From NCBI GenBank assembly GCA_004558525.1, contig SFCQ01000003.1:1-64000 (forward strand): a DNA stretch of 64,000 nucleotides, written 5' to 3'. The position numbers were made by a program, and so were the translations under genes. Shown here piece after piece: positions 1-7,503 of this stretch. Source of the DNA: Clostridiales bacterium (GTDB taxonomy: Bacteria > Bacillota > Clostridia > Christensenellales > CAG-138). The notes below the pieces were generated by a model, which worked only from the letters and a program-made list of their open reading frames with translations, had not been told where the DNA came from and did not search any database. Position 1 is the stretch's first letter; every line of letters begins with the position of its first letter.

Positions 1-374
1 TCCTCATCCGGGCATCTGCTGCCACGGTGAAGATTTTCTCCAAAGAAGGGGCATTTATCTGCGAATGGCCCAGAGCCACCGCCAAGAGTCAGTGGTCTAT
101 GCCAGCCTGACGGTTTAATCATTCCGATTGAACCGCGTTCTTCAGTTGGCATCGTTTCTTTTCCAAGGCAGGCTAACGCCGGCCCGCATCTGCCTAACTT
201 GTCAAGCGGGCTGTAAAATTCAAATGCTTCCGTCGTGAGATCAGTCGCAGAAAAGAACGGAACATTGTTGTTGATCTCAACGCAGAATGTTCCTGAATAC
301 GCCGGGATAGATAATGCCTCGGCATCGGGATTGTTTTCTGCTGTCTCCGGCAAACTTGTCGGTGCTTCATACAT
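1..374 (-). pseudogene. Truncated DNA/RNA non-specific endonuclease (DNA-entry nuclease type)
   Basis: From an ATG at 374 the minus strand encodes a protein with the hallmark N-terminal half of secreted NucA/EndA-type nucleases of Firmicutes: an IPAYSG strand, EINNNVPFF, a LGRCG segment, MPTEERGSIG and KPSGWH. In this family the motif after SGW should lead into the YLYNRCHLIG catalytic block. Here the reading frame stays open to the window edge, but the 30 or so residues after GWH no longer resemble the family. There is also no signal peptide before the domain and no clear ribosome binding site at the ATG; the frame is open upstream to a stop at 447-449. I read it as a gene remnant broken near base 100. 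The family is clear from the N-terminal half; the broken state is an inference because the window ends here. Confidence 0.6.
3..110 (+). pseudogene. Possible C-terminal fragment of an IS21-type (IstA-like) transposase
   Basis: The plus-strand frame entering at base 3 reads about 35 residues (containing IRASAATVKIF and ICEWPRA) before a stop at 108-110. The spacing of a hydrophobic beta strand, a TV-I-F strand and an xRA/RS motif recalls the small C-terminal beta-domain of Mu/IS21-type transposases; this is recall of a pattern, not an alignment. Its last codons run into the antisense end of the nuclease-like gene at about base 100, so the two look joined by recombination or insertion. Too short to be sure. 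Confidence 0.25.
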
Positions 375-569
375 TTTAATTAACGGCTGTATAACAGTCA
401 AATACAAATAATCCGCTTTATTATAGTTTAATTCTATTATTGTTCGCTATTTCAGTTGTATAACAGCCTGTTTTTTCTGTTTTAATTAACTATAACTATG
501 GTATACTATAATCGATGGTGATTCTGCCATCTATTGTCAAAGTAAAAATATACATTGAGGAGGCTTTTG
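375..569. promoter_or_regulatory. AT-rich divergent control region with two CTGT-ATA-ACAG dyads
   Basis: This AT-rich spacer lies between the nuclease remnant and a LysR gene. It carries a dyad CTGTATAACAG at 387-397 and a near copy TTGTATAACAG at 456-466, both with the T-N-A symmetry typical of LysR-type operators. A TATAAT hexamer at 507-512 could be the -10 of the LysR gene, and AGGAGG at 558-563 is its ribosome binding site. The dyads are visible; their binding by the adjacent regulator is inferred. Confidence 0.4.
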
Positions 570-1469
570 ATGACCCTCATCCAGCTTGAATACTTTTGCG
601 AGGTTTATAAGTGTCATAATTTTTCCAAAGCTGCGGACGCAATGAACATTTCACAGCCCTCCATTTCAATCGCTATCAGCAATCTTGAAACTGAGTTGGG
701 CGTGCCGCTGTTCCGCCGTTCGAAGCGGCAGATACTCCCCACCGAGGAGGGAGATATGCTTTACGGCATGGCAATATCCTTATTGCATATGGCGTTTGAT
801 ATTACGGAAAAATTCAGAATAATGTCAGAAAAGAATCTACGGATCGATTTGGGCGCTACGTTTACCAGTTCGGAGTTAGCCATACCCCAGATACTCAGTA
901 CCTACACCAAGCTGTATCCTCAGGCACAGTTTAACTTGACAAGCAACAGCGCCTACGCGCTGATGCGCGCCGTAGAAAACGACGAGCTTCCCTTTGCCAT
1001 CGTAACCATGCTGGATACATACAAAACCAGCCTCAGCCTACACACTATCCGCTACTGCGAGGTTTGTGTGGTGGTCGCGCAGAATCATCCGTTGGCAGGC
1101 AAGCACTCAATTACCCACGATGAAATGAAGGATTACCAATTCGCCCTGCTCAAATCCAACGAGCTTCACTTTCCAATAGACATAGAAGCCTTCGGCGTGA
1201 CCGGCAAGGTCACTATCACATCGCCGCAAATTTCCACGCTAAAGCACATGGTTCGTGTAAGCAACATATGCGGTATGTTTTCCAAGGAATTGATCCAGCC
1301 GGACGACGGCATAGTCGCTATCCATGTCGATCCGCCGATATATATGCCTATAGTTCTTTTATGGAAGCCCAGCCGTTATTTCAGCGCTATGGAAAAATGC
1401 TTTTTGAATTTCATCCTGAAAACGCCCTTGTTCGATAATTCGGAATACCCGCCTTATAACAAAGCATGA
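570..1469 (+). CDS. LysR-family transcriptional regulator
   Basis: 299 residues, normal for the family. The N-terminal winged helix-turn-helix (about residues 1-60) has the classic order: LIQLEYFCEV, then FSKAADAMNISQPSIS, then LE-ELGVPLFRRSKR. The C-terminal part is a two-lobed effector-binding fold. I chose the ATG at 570 because AGGAGG sits 6 bases upstream; an in-frame TTG at 555 lacks a ribosome site. The regulated gene is unknown: the divergent neighbour is a broken nuclease. Ile codons here are less biased to ATA than in most of the window, which fits an acquired segment. A dimeric DNA-binding activator or repressor is expected from the family. Confidence 0.9.
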   Translation: MTLIQLEYFCEVYKCHNFSKAADAMNISQPSISIAISNLETELGVPLFRRSKRQILPTEEGDMLYGMAISLLHMAFDITEKFRIMSEKNLRIDLGATFTSSELAIPQILSTYTKLYPQAQFNLTSNSAYALMRAVENDELPFAIVTMLDTYKTSLSLHTIRYCEVCVVVAQNHPLAGKHSITHDEMKDYQFALLKSNELHFPIDIEAFGVTGKVTITSPQISTLKHMVRVSNICGMFSKELIQPDDGIVAIHVDPPIYMPIVLLWKPSRYFSAMEKCFLNFILKTPLFDNSEYPPYNKA

Positions 1470-1549
1470 TAGCGCGCTTATTGCCATGTCATAATGCGCA
1501 CAGTCGATAAAGTGGCAAGATAAACGCAAGCAACCGCATGGTTTTGGCT

Positions 1550-2695
1550 TTAGCCTATCCCTTCTTCGCCTGTGCTGAGCGCTATGCCGTTCACCTCTAC
1601 GCCGTTGTCCGCAGGAATAAGTATATACTTGCTGCCGTTTATCGTGCGCAGCTCTATGAACTCGCTCGCTTCAGGGTTTACCTTTATCGTCGCATCAGGA
1701 GTTGTTATGACGAACTGCTTTTTGTCCACCACGTTTGACGGCGGGAGCTGAGCGCCGTCGCCGAAGTGAGCGTCAAAAGCGGTAGAAAATGCCTCTACAC
1801 GCTCGTCAGACACTCCTGATTGATGCAGCACGCCGCCTATCTCCCTTTGCGATATCAACAGCGGCTCAGGCTCCTTCGCCTCTTTATGCGCCGCTATCAT
1901 GCCGTTTATGCGCTCATGTACGGATTGGACGACGTCAAGCCGGCACTCCTCCTGCAATGCTTCTGACATTATCTCGCTAAATGTCTCCTTCTGAGCTGCT
2001 GCCGGCATTGGCGGCTCAATATCGAATATCGCCTTGGCAAAACGAGAATGGTTGTCCGCCGCATTTTTTGTGTAATAAAGCGCTGCATATAAATTCGTTG
2101 CCCTGTTATCGAATGCAGGGAACATGAATCCGACCTCCGGCGCGGAAACTATGCCGCCGTTCGCCGCCGCGCTGAAGTAGTTTTCCGCAAATTGATAGTT
2201 CAGCGCAGGCTGCGCAAGCTTTAATGGGCATATGCTGCATACGATATAGGAAAACTCCTCGTCTGAAGCGTCCTGCTGTGTATCGCCGTCATTTGACCTA
2301 TACGGAACGGCATATACGTCATGCGTAAGCAGCACAAGATAGTTGCCCTCTATGTTCAGATTATCCGCAACGCGCCGATAGAACGTATTAAGTATATCCT
2401 GGTCGTTTAGCGCGCTCGATCTTAAGAGAGAGAGCAGCTTGTGCTCGCCGCTTTCCATCACCTGTCTTGCGCTGAATTCAAGGTCGATAAGATTCCTGCC
2501 TATGGAGCCGGAAAGCGGTTTTTTCATCAGGCCCAGGAACCTTTCCGATTCCTCCTGCGGCATTGTCTGTATCGATACCTTAAATGTGCTTATTATCCTT
2601 TTGGATTCGTTTATGCAGCAGCCGTGTATGGTGCTTATAATCGTTTTGTCCGCCTTAAAGCGCCTGCGGATCTCCCTTATCTCTTTTTCGTTCAT
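1550..2695 (-). CDS. DUF4317 family protein
   Basis: 381 residues, soluble, with no signal peptide or membrane segment. The opening MNEKEIREIRRRF, the following CC-containing segment and the overall length match the DUF4317 family, found mostly in Clostridia and of unknown function. The C-terminal half ends in a beta-rich segment, with no motif I can tie to catalysis. A GGAAG ribosome binding site precedes the ATG at 2695. It converges with the LysR gene and is divergent from the M20 hydrolase, so it appears to be monocistronic. A weak hairpin with GCGC arms lies at about 1472-1498 between the two converging 3' ends. Confidence 0.75.
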   Translation of the reverse strand: MNEKEIREIRRRFKADKTIISTIHGCCINESKRIISTFKVSIQTMPQEESERFLGLMKKPLSGSIGRNLIDLEFSARQVMESGEHKLLSLLRSSALNDQDILNTFYRRVADNLNIEGNYLVLLTHDVYAVPYRSNDGDTQQDASDEEFSYIVCSICPLKLAQPALNYQFAENYFSAAANGGIVSAPEVGFMFPAFDNRATNLYAALYYTKNAADNHSRFAKAIFDIEPPMPAAAQKETFSEIMSEALQEECRLDVVQSVHERINGMIAAHKEAKEPEPLLISQREIGGVLHQSGVSDERVEAFSTAFDAHFGDGAQLPPSNVVDKKQFVITTPDATIKVNPEASEFIELRTINGSKYILIPADNGVEVNGIALSTGEEGIG

Positions 2696-2820
2696 ATTAC
2701 TTCCTTCAAGTTTATTGCGCGTCGGCTATATGCTCAGCGCCGTCCTTCGGCAGGCAGTCGCGCTGCGCGCCGGATTTGATTATACAGCAATATTCCCCAT
2801 CTCACAATCATCATTGTTAT

Positions 2821-2918
2821 TCAGCCTGTCGATAAACCATGGGGTTGTTAAGGGGCGGCTGCCCCTTAAGCTTTGTTCCGGCTCTGGCGGCATGCACGTC
2901 ATAACGGATGAAAACCTT
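2821..2918 (-). repeat. Truncated copy of the dispersed five-hairpin element
   Basis: The segment from TCAGCCTGTCGA to GAAAACCTT repeats one end of the long intergenic element seen at 29.8, 31.5 and 37.7 kb. It contains the TTAAGGGGC/GCCCCTTAA stem and a degraded version of the TGACG/CGTCA stem, in which one arm has changed. Similarity stops abruptly at about 2918, so hairpins 1 and 2 are missing. It sits upstream of the M20 gene, between divergent genes. Confidence 0.75.
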
Positions 2919-2979
2919 TATGCCGCCTGCCTGCTTCACGTCGAATATGCCGCCGCAAAGAAGGCCAACAGGTATAGTC

Positions 2980-3110
2980 TCATTTTACTTCCCCCTTAAC
3001 TATGCTTATAAGCGCGTCTTCAAATTTGTCCTTGCCTGCTTTTGATAAAGACTCTGTATTGAACAGCAGGAGCGAATAGTGTATTATTATTCTATATATA
3101 ATTCGTCTCA
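2980..3110 (-). pseudogene. Possible gene remnant (C-terminal tail)
   Basis: In the otherwise empty 2.7-3.1 kb gap, a minus-strand frame ends with a polar, protein-like tail (NTESLSKAGKDKFEDALISIV) and a TGA at 2980 that overlaps a following ATG. That ATG opens only a 15-codon frame, and a third frame continues with plausible coding sequence (VGLLCGGIFDVKQAGG) into the truncated repeat. This looks like two decayed, once-coupled genes cut by the repeat. I do not recognise the family, and the upstream part overlaps the start of the M20 gene. Confidence 0.3.
3059..3087 (+). promoter_or_regulatory. Sigma-A-type promoter of the M20 hydrolase-alr operon
   Basis: TTGAAC at 3059-3064 and TATTAT at 3082-3087 are separated by exactly 17 bases, 35 bases upstream of the ATG at 3122. 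Inferred from consensus only. Confidence 0.5.
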
Positions 3111-3121
3111 TGGAGGTTTGC

Positions 3122-4321
3122 ATGGACAGCCTAAGCATTAGAAAGTCTATAGATGAAATATACGATGAGATTGTAACCATAAGGCGGGACATACATATGC
3201 ACCCCGAGCTTTCCGAGCACGAGGAACGCACCGAGAATGCAATATGTAGCTACCTTGACAAGCTATCTATAGAATACGAAAAGGACATATCAGGACACGG
3301 CGTCATAGCGCGCATAGGCAAAAAGAACGCCGAATACGGCGTGGCCATAAGGGCGGATATCGACGCGCTGCCTATAAAGGAAAGCACAGGCCTGCCATAC
3401 GCCTCAGTAAACGATGGCGTGATGCATGCCTGCGGCCACGATATTCACACCGCGATACTGATTGGCACGGCCAAGCTGCTAAAAGGTATGGAAAACGAGC
3501 TTAAGGGCGCGGTGAAGCTGTTCTTTCAGCCGGCTGAGGAGACTACCGGCGGCGCTGCCGGCATGATACAGCACGATGGGCTGAACTCGCCAAGAATAAC
3601 GCGCGTGCTTAGCCTGCATGTTGACCCGAACTATCCTACCGGCACGGTATACCTTTCCACCGGAAAGATGAACGCATCAACAACCGATATGAGCATTAAG
3701 GTCAAGGGCGTAGCATGCCACGGCGCACACCCCGACAAGGGCATAGACGCCATAGTCGCGGCATCGCACATAGTGCTTGCCCTGCAAACGATATCGAGCC
3801 GCTTTGCCGCGCCGACGACGCCTGTAATAGTGACTATAGGCACAATCTCCGGCGGCACTAAGGAAAACGTGATTGCAGGCGAGGTAGAGCTTAAAGGCAC
3901 GATACGCGCGCTCGACTTTGAAACAAGGGATTTTATAAAGGCGCACATAAAGACCATTGCCGAAAACACGGCGGCGGCTTTTGGTGCGTATGCCGAGGTA
4001 AGCATGCTGGACGGCTATCCTCCGCTTGTTAATGATAAAGAGAGCGCGCTTACCATTGCCGATATAGCAAGGAAGGAGTTTGGCGAAAGCGGTATAGTGT
4101 TCATGGAGGAGCCAAGCCTCGGCGCGGACGACTTTGCATACTTCACTTCAAAGGTAAGGGGAGTATACTTCAACATAGGCACATATAAAAAGGGCCAGCA
4201 TGAGCCGCAGATGCTGCACAATGAGTTCTTCTCTCCGGACGAGGAATGTATAAAGGCCGGCATACTCATGGAGGTGCTTGGCACGCTTAAGTTTCTTGAT
4301 GAGGACGAGCCAGGGGCATAA
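3122..4321 (+). CDS. M20 family amidohydrolase / metallopeptidase
   Basis: 399 residues. The protein has the M20D layout: metal-binding HACGHD, a PAEETTGGA segment with the conserved Glu pair, a dimerisation domain in the middle (about residues 180-290) and a C-terminal His in the catalytic half. Relatives hydrolyse N-acyl amino acids, hippurate or indole-acetyl conjugates in the cytoplasm with two metal ions; the substrate cannot be read from sequence. The ATG at 3122 follows GGAGG by 5 bases; an earlier ATG at 3110 lies upstream of that site and is not preferred. Alanine racemase follows 13 bases after its stop, so the two are probably co-transcribed, perhaps linking amino-acid salvage with D-alanine supply. 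Confidence 0.88.
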   Translation: MDSLSIRKSIDEIYDEIVTIRRDIHMHPELSEHEERTENAICSYLDKLSIEYEKDISGHGVIARIGKKNAEYGVAIRADIDALPIKESTGLPYASVNDGVMHACGHDIHTAILIGTAKLLKGMENELKGAVKLFFQPAEETTGGAAGMIQHDGLNSPRITRVLSLHVDPNYPTGTVYLSTGKMNASTTDMSIKVKGVACHGAHPDKGIDAIVAASHIVLALQTISSRFAAPTTPVIVTIGTISGGTKENVIAGEVELKGTIRALDFETRDFIKAHIKTIAENTAAAFGAYAEVSMLDGYPPLVNDKESALTIADIARKEFGESGIVFMEEPSLGADDFAYFTSKVRGVYFNIGTYKKGQHEPQMLHNEFFSPDEECIKAGILMEVLGTLKFLDEDEPGA

Positions 4322-4334
4322 AAAGGAGGGCGTA

Positions 4335-5429
4335 ATGACGCTGCGCGACACCGTAATTGAAATCGATCTTAAGGCATTGGCGCATAATATGGACGCCATA
4401 CGGGCTATGGTAGGCAAAGAGGTTGCCGTTATGCCGGTGATAAAAGCCAATGCATACGGGCTTGGCGCAGTTGGCGTTGCGCCCACACTTATCGCGCACG
4501 GCGCGCGCTATCTTGCCGTAGCCACGCTGAGCGAGGCTATGGAGCTGCGCACGGCTTATCCTGACGCGCCATTGTTCATCCTTGGCCACACGCCCGACAG
4601 GCTGCTGCCGGTAGTTGTAAAAAACAGCATTACACAAACAATATTCACTGCAGCCCAGGCTAAAGCGATTTCGGATGCAGCCGCAGGACTTGGCGCAAAA
4701 GCAAAGGTGCATCTTAAGGTCGATACCGGCTTCCACAGGCTCGGCACGGATAACATAGAAGAGCTTTTTGCCATATGCCAAACTCCAAACATAGATGTTG
4801 AGGGCATATTTTCGCATCTTGCTCTTGTAAACGAAGAAGAGGACGAAAAGCAGTTCGCCATGTTTCAAAGCATAGTAAAGGAGCTTGAAGCGCGCGGTAT
4901 CAGATTCAAATACAAGCATATCACGGACAGCATAAGCGCCGTCGATTACCCTCGATTCAGGCTCAGCATGGTGCGCCCGGGCGCGCTGGTGTACGGCCTG
5001 CGCGGATTCCACAAGGGGTATATAGACGTTAAGCAGGCTGTAACCTTCAAAACGCGCATATCCCAGCTGCACAAGGTTAAGACGGGAGAAGGCGTAGGCT
5101 ACGATTATCTTTGGCGCGCACAAAGGGATTCTATAATAGCTACGCTTCCATTCGGCTATGCGGACGGTTATCCCCGAAACATGCGCGATAAGGGCTATGT
5201 CACGATACACGGCATAAAATGCCCTCTTGTGGGGGTGCTTTGCATGGATCAATGTATGGCGGACGTTACTGATGTGCCAAACGTTAAAGAAGCCGATGAG
5301 GCCATAATATACGGCACAGGCGAAAACAACACCATGGATATCGCTGAGGCCGCCGCCCTTGCCGGAACAAACAAGAACGAAATAGTAGCCCGCCTTATGG
5401 CAAGGCCGCCGCGGGTATATATGAGCTGA
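4335..5429 (+). CDS. alr: Alanine racemase
   Basis: 364 residues. This PLP-dependent enzyme interconverts L- and D-alanine for peptidoglycan synthesis. The PLP lysine lies in VIKANAYG (about residue 37). The catalytic tyrosine region (VGYDYLW), the LPFGYADGYPR segment and the CMDQCMAD motif of the C-terminal beta domain are all present, with the usual order of barrel then beta domain. A GGAGG site 6 bases ahead of the ATG at 4335 sets the start; the frame is open further upstream into the M20 gene. In spore formers Alr paralogues may serve vegetative growth or spores; which one this is cannot be decided here. Confidence 0.95.
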   Translation: MTLRDTVIEIDLKALAHNMDAIRAMVGKEVAVMPVIKANAYGLGAVGVAPTLIAHGARYLAVATLSEAMELRTAYPDAPLFILGHTPDRLLPVVVKNSITQTIFTAAQAKAISDAAAGLGAKAKVHLKVDTGFHRLGTDNIEELFAICQTPNIDVEGIFSHLALVNEEEDEKQFAMFQSIVKELEARGIRFKYKHITDSISAVDYPRFRLSMVRPGALVYGLRGFHKGYIDVKQAVTFKTRISQLHKVKTGEGVGYDYLWRAQRDSIIATLPFGYADGYPRNMRDKGYVTIHGIKCPLVGVLCMDQCMADVTDVPNVKEADEAIIYGTGENNTMDIAEAAALAGTNKNEIVARLMARPPRVYMS

Positions 5430-5451
5430 GGCTTCAGCCAAAGCTGAAGCC
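5430..5451 (+). terminator. Hairpin terminator after alr
   Basis: GGCTTCAGC and GCTGAAGCC form a perfect 9-bp stem with a CAAA loop, starting one base after the alr stop. A GTGTTTT tract follows about 10 bases later. It lies between the converging alr and MazG-like genes. Confidence 0.6.
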
Positions 5452-5570
5452 CGATTGAGTGTTTTCATAATCACACGCAGGCTATATGCAGGCGTTTCTT
5501 TGGATTTTTCCGGCTGCTCTTGGTGGCGGCAATGTTTAGTTTCGATAACTACTTGATAAGACGGGAATTG

Positions 5571-5879
5571 TCACTCGATCAATAATTCCGATCTGCTTCT
5601 TTTAAGAGATTCTTCAATTGATTCCTCCAATTCCTGTTCAACATGATAATACTTTGCTATTTTTACCAATTCCACCATTGCCTGGCGAATCTCATTCGCT
5701 ATGTTTTCTTTCTTCGGAGCGCCATGCTTTTGACGCTTCAAGCCAGAATCTTCCCAGAGATTTATCTCGGCGGCAACTTCGCCGCATTCTTCGAGCAGCC
5801 GTGTTGCCATTTGGTATGGCTCTACACCGTTAGGGAAACGTTTCTTTGAAGCCTCTGCCATTTTATAAAACCGTTCCAT
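5571..5879 (-). CDS. MazG-like nucleotide pyrophosphohydrolase-related protein
   Basis: 102 residues, all-alpha. The LLEECGEVAAEI helix carries the EExxE metal-binding motif of the MazG/all-alpha NTP pyrophosphatase superfamily. The partner motif, usually ExxD (as in ELGDVL), reads NEIRQAMVEL here, with Gln where the second metal-binding Asp is expected, so activity may be altered or lost. A GGAGG site lies 7 bases before the ATG at 5879. Codon use (GAA, TTG, CAA, ATT) differs from the ATA/AGG-rich neighbours, and the gene is flanked by empty AT-rich DNA, suggesting acquisition. No partner gene identifies a biological role. Confidence 0.6.
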   Translation of the reverse strand: MERFYKMAEASKKRFPNGVEPYQMATRLLEECGEVAAEINLWEDSGLKRQKHGAPKKENIANEIRQAMVELVKIAKYYHVEQELEESIEESLKRSRSELLIE

Positions 5880-6164
5880 GGGTTTACCTCCATAAATATC
5901 GATTCGTCACTTGACAAATTAAAGGTACCACAGAATTTTGAATAATTCTACCCACCGTTCGGCTTATTCGTGGGCAACGTTTTTTTGCAGCTTTGCTTGC
6001 CGCCCTGCGCCGCGCCTTGCTGTATAAAGCGGTCGGGCGAAAAGATCGGCGCTCCATGCGCATTTCAAACTGCATGCGCCAAACTTGCGTCTACTCGTCA
6101 GTTTGAGTGCATCGGCAGGTGATAGTGCTTTTCACAAGTGTTCAGTATGCTTTTCATATCCATG
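5880..6164. other. Gene-poor AT-rich spacer
   Basis: Between the MazG-like gene and spoIVB I see no supported gene. A 63-codon minus-strand frame (5884-6075) has no ribosome binding site and an arginine-rich, unstructured translation. In many Clostridia spo0A follows spoIVB at this point; it is not here. Confidence 0.6.
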
Positions 6165-7406
6165 TTATCTCATCTGCTCATACATCCAGTATGCATATAT
6201 CCCATATCCCCTTGTCGGGTCGTTTATAAAAACGTGCGTAACCGCGCCTATAAGCTTTCCGTTTTGCAGTATCGGGCTTCCGCTCATTCCCTGCACTATG
6301 CCTCCTGTGCGCTCAAGCAGGCGCTCGTCCGTTACCTTTACCACCATGCCCTTGCCGTCAGAAGCGCTCTGCTCAAACAGCTTTATTATCTCGCATGAAT
6401 ACTCAGTAACGCTGCCATCATCAAGGCTCGTCAAAAGCGTGGCAGGGCCAAGCTCAACCTCGTCTGGATATGCAAGCTTTACGCCCTCCGGATAAAGCTC
6501 GTTTGGCATCTGCGCATGCATCGTGCCAAACACCCCGTAGCGCGTGTTGGCATATACTGTGCCGAGCTTTTTGCTAAGCGCGCTGAATGTGCCCCTCACC
6601 TCTCCCGGGAAGCCCTGCTCTCCGTGCGTAACGCCAACTATGGTCGCATCCACAAGCTCTCCCTTTTTTGCGTCTATTATTGCGCCGGCGTCAGGATCGG
6701 TCACGGCATGGCCCAATGCGCCGAAGTTCATCGAGCTCATGGTATAGAAAGCGAGCGTGCCTATACCCGCGGTGCTCTCCCTCACCCATGCGCCAAGTAT
6801 GGCTTCTCCGTTTTTTATGCATGGGTAAACGGTGCAAACGAACTGTGTGTTGTTTCTTTTTACCGTTAGCTCCATGCTGTCTCCGGCGCTGTTTGTAAGC
6901 GTGCTTAAGTGGTTTATGCCCTCCACCGCTGTGCCGTTTACGGCTATTATCGAATCCCCTGTCCTTATGCCTGCCTCCTGTGCGGGGCAGCGTCTTCTTT
7001 GGCCATCGTCAACATTGCCAAGGCCAACCACCAACACGCCGTTGCACCACAGGCTTATCCCTACGGACGAGCCGCAGGGCATAACGTATATATCGTCGCG
7101 CACATGCACGTCTATATTCTTTACCGTTACGCCGAAAAGCTCTATGGAGAAGCGCTTCACCTCGCCGTTTTGCGCCTGCCCAAGCCTTTCTGACAGGTCG
7201 CTCGTTACCGCCACGCCGTCCCTGTCTGTCACGGTAAACGGCTCCGGCAGCGATGCAAGCTTTTCCGCGCCGCCCGCATCGTCAACATATATATGCTTTG
7301 GCAGTTCGGCCACCGTGTCCATGCCCGGCACGGCGTTTACGGCAAACAGCATCGCGCACAGCAGCGCGCCTGCGGTTTTTATAAGTATCTTAAGCGTTTT
7401 TTTCAT
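6165..7406 (-). CDS. spoIVB: SpoIVB sporulation signalling serine peptidase
   Basis: 413 residues. SpoIVB is made in the forespore, crosses into the intermembrane space and triggers processing of pro-sigma-K. Visible here: an N-terminal hydrophobic signal/anchor (residues 5-28), a PDZ domain (about residues 140-195) and a C-terminal SpoIVB peptidase domain with the catalytic His in GALGHAVTD and the nucleophile Ser in GIVQGMSGSPIL, followed by THVFINDP. GAGGTG 8 bases before the ATG at 7406 supports this start over a GTG at 7415 inside the ribosome site. The gene follows recN, but the recN terminator lies just upstream, so it must rely on read-through or its own promoter. Confidence 0.93.
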   Translation of the reverse strand: MKKTLKILIKTAGALLCAMLFAVNAVPGMDTVAELPKHIYVDDAGGAEKLASLPEPFTVTDRDGVAVTSDLSERLGQAQNGEVKRFSIELFGVTVKNIDVHVRDDIYVMPCGSSVGISLWCNGVLVVGLGNVDDGQRRRCPAQEAGIRTGDSIIAVNGTAVEGINHLSTLTNSAGDSMELTVKRNNTQFVCTVYPCIKNGEAILGAWVRESTAGIGTLAFYTMSSMNFGALGHAVTDPDAGAIIDAKKGELVDATIVGVTHGEQGFPGEVRGTFSALSKKLGTVYANTRYGVFGTMHAQMPNELYPEGVKLAYPDEVELGPATLLTSLDDGSVTEYSCEIIKLFEQSASDGKGMVVKVTDERLLERTGGIVQGMSGSPILQNGKLIGAVTHVFINDPTRGYGIYAYWMYEQMR

Positions 7407-7420
7407 ATTCAGCACACCTC

Positions 7421-7455
7421 AAAAAAGCACCGTTGGAGCTAACTCCACGGTGCTT
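7421..7455 (-). terminator. Rho-independent terminator of the recN operon
   Basis: On the minus strand AAGCACCGT..GGAG, a short loop, CTCC..ACGGTGCTT and a run of six T form a strong intrinsic terminator. The T run is followed at once by the spoIVB ribosome binding site, an unusually tight arrangement. Confidence 0.85.
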
Positions 7456-7503
7456 ATTCTCCCTTATGATGCGCTTTAGTATACTTGGCTAAAGCTTGTA
7501 ATT

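Noticed and set aside
4287..5474. Long minus-strand open frame (395 codons) opposite alr
   Set aside because: Fully antisense to a clear alanine racemase, cysteine/tyrosine-rich shadow translation, no ribosome site or family pattern.
5884..6075. 63-codon frame upstream of the MazG-like gene
   Set aside because: Arginine-rich random-looking translation and no ribosome binding site.
7465..7471. CATCATA as a sigma-G -10 for spoIVB
   Set aside because: No -35 of the right type at 16-18 bases; left only as a remark.
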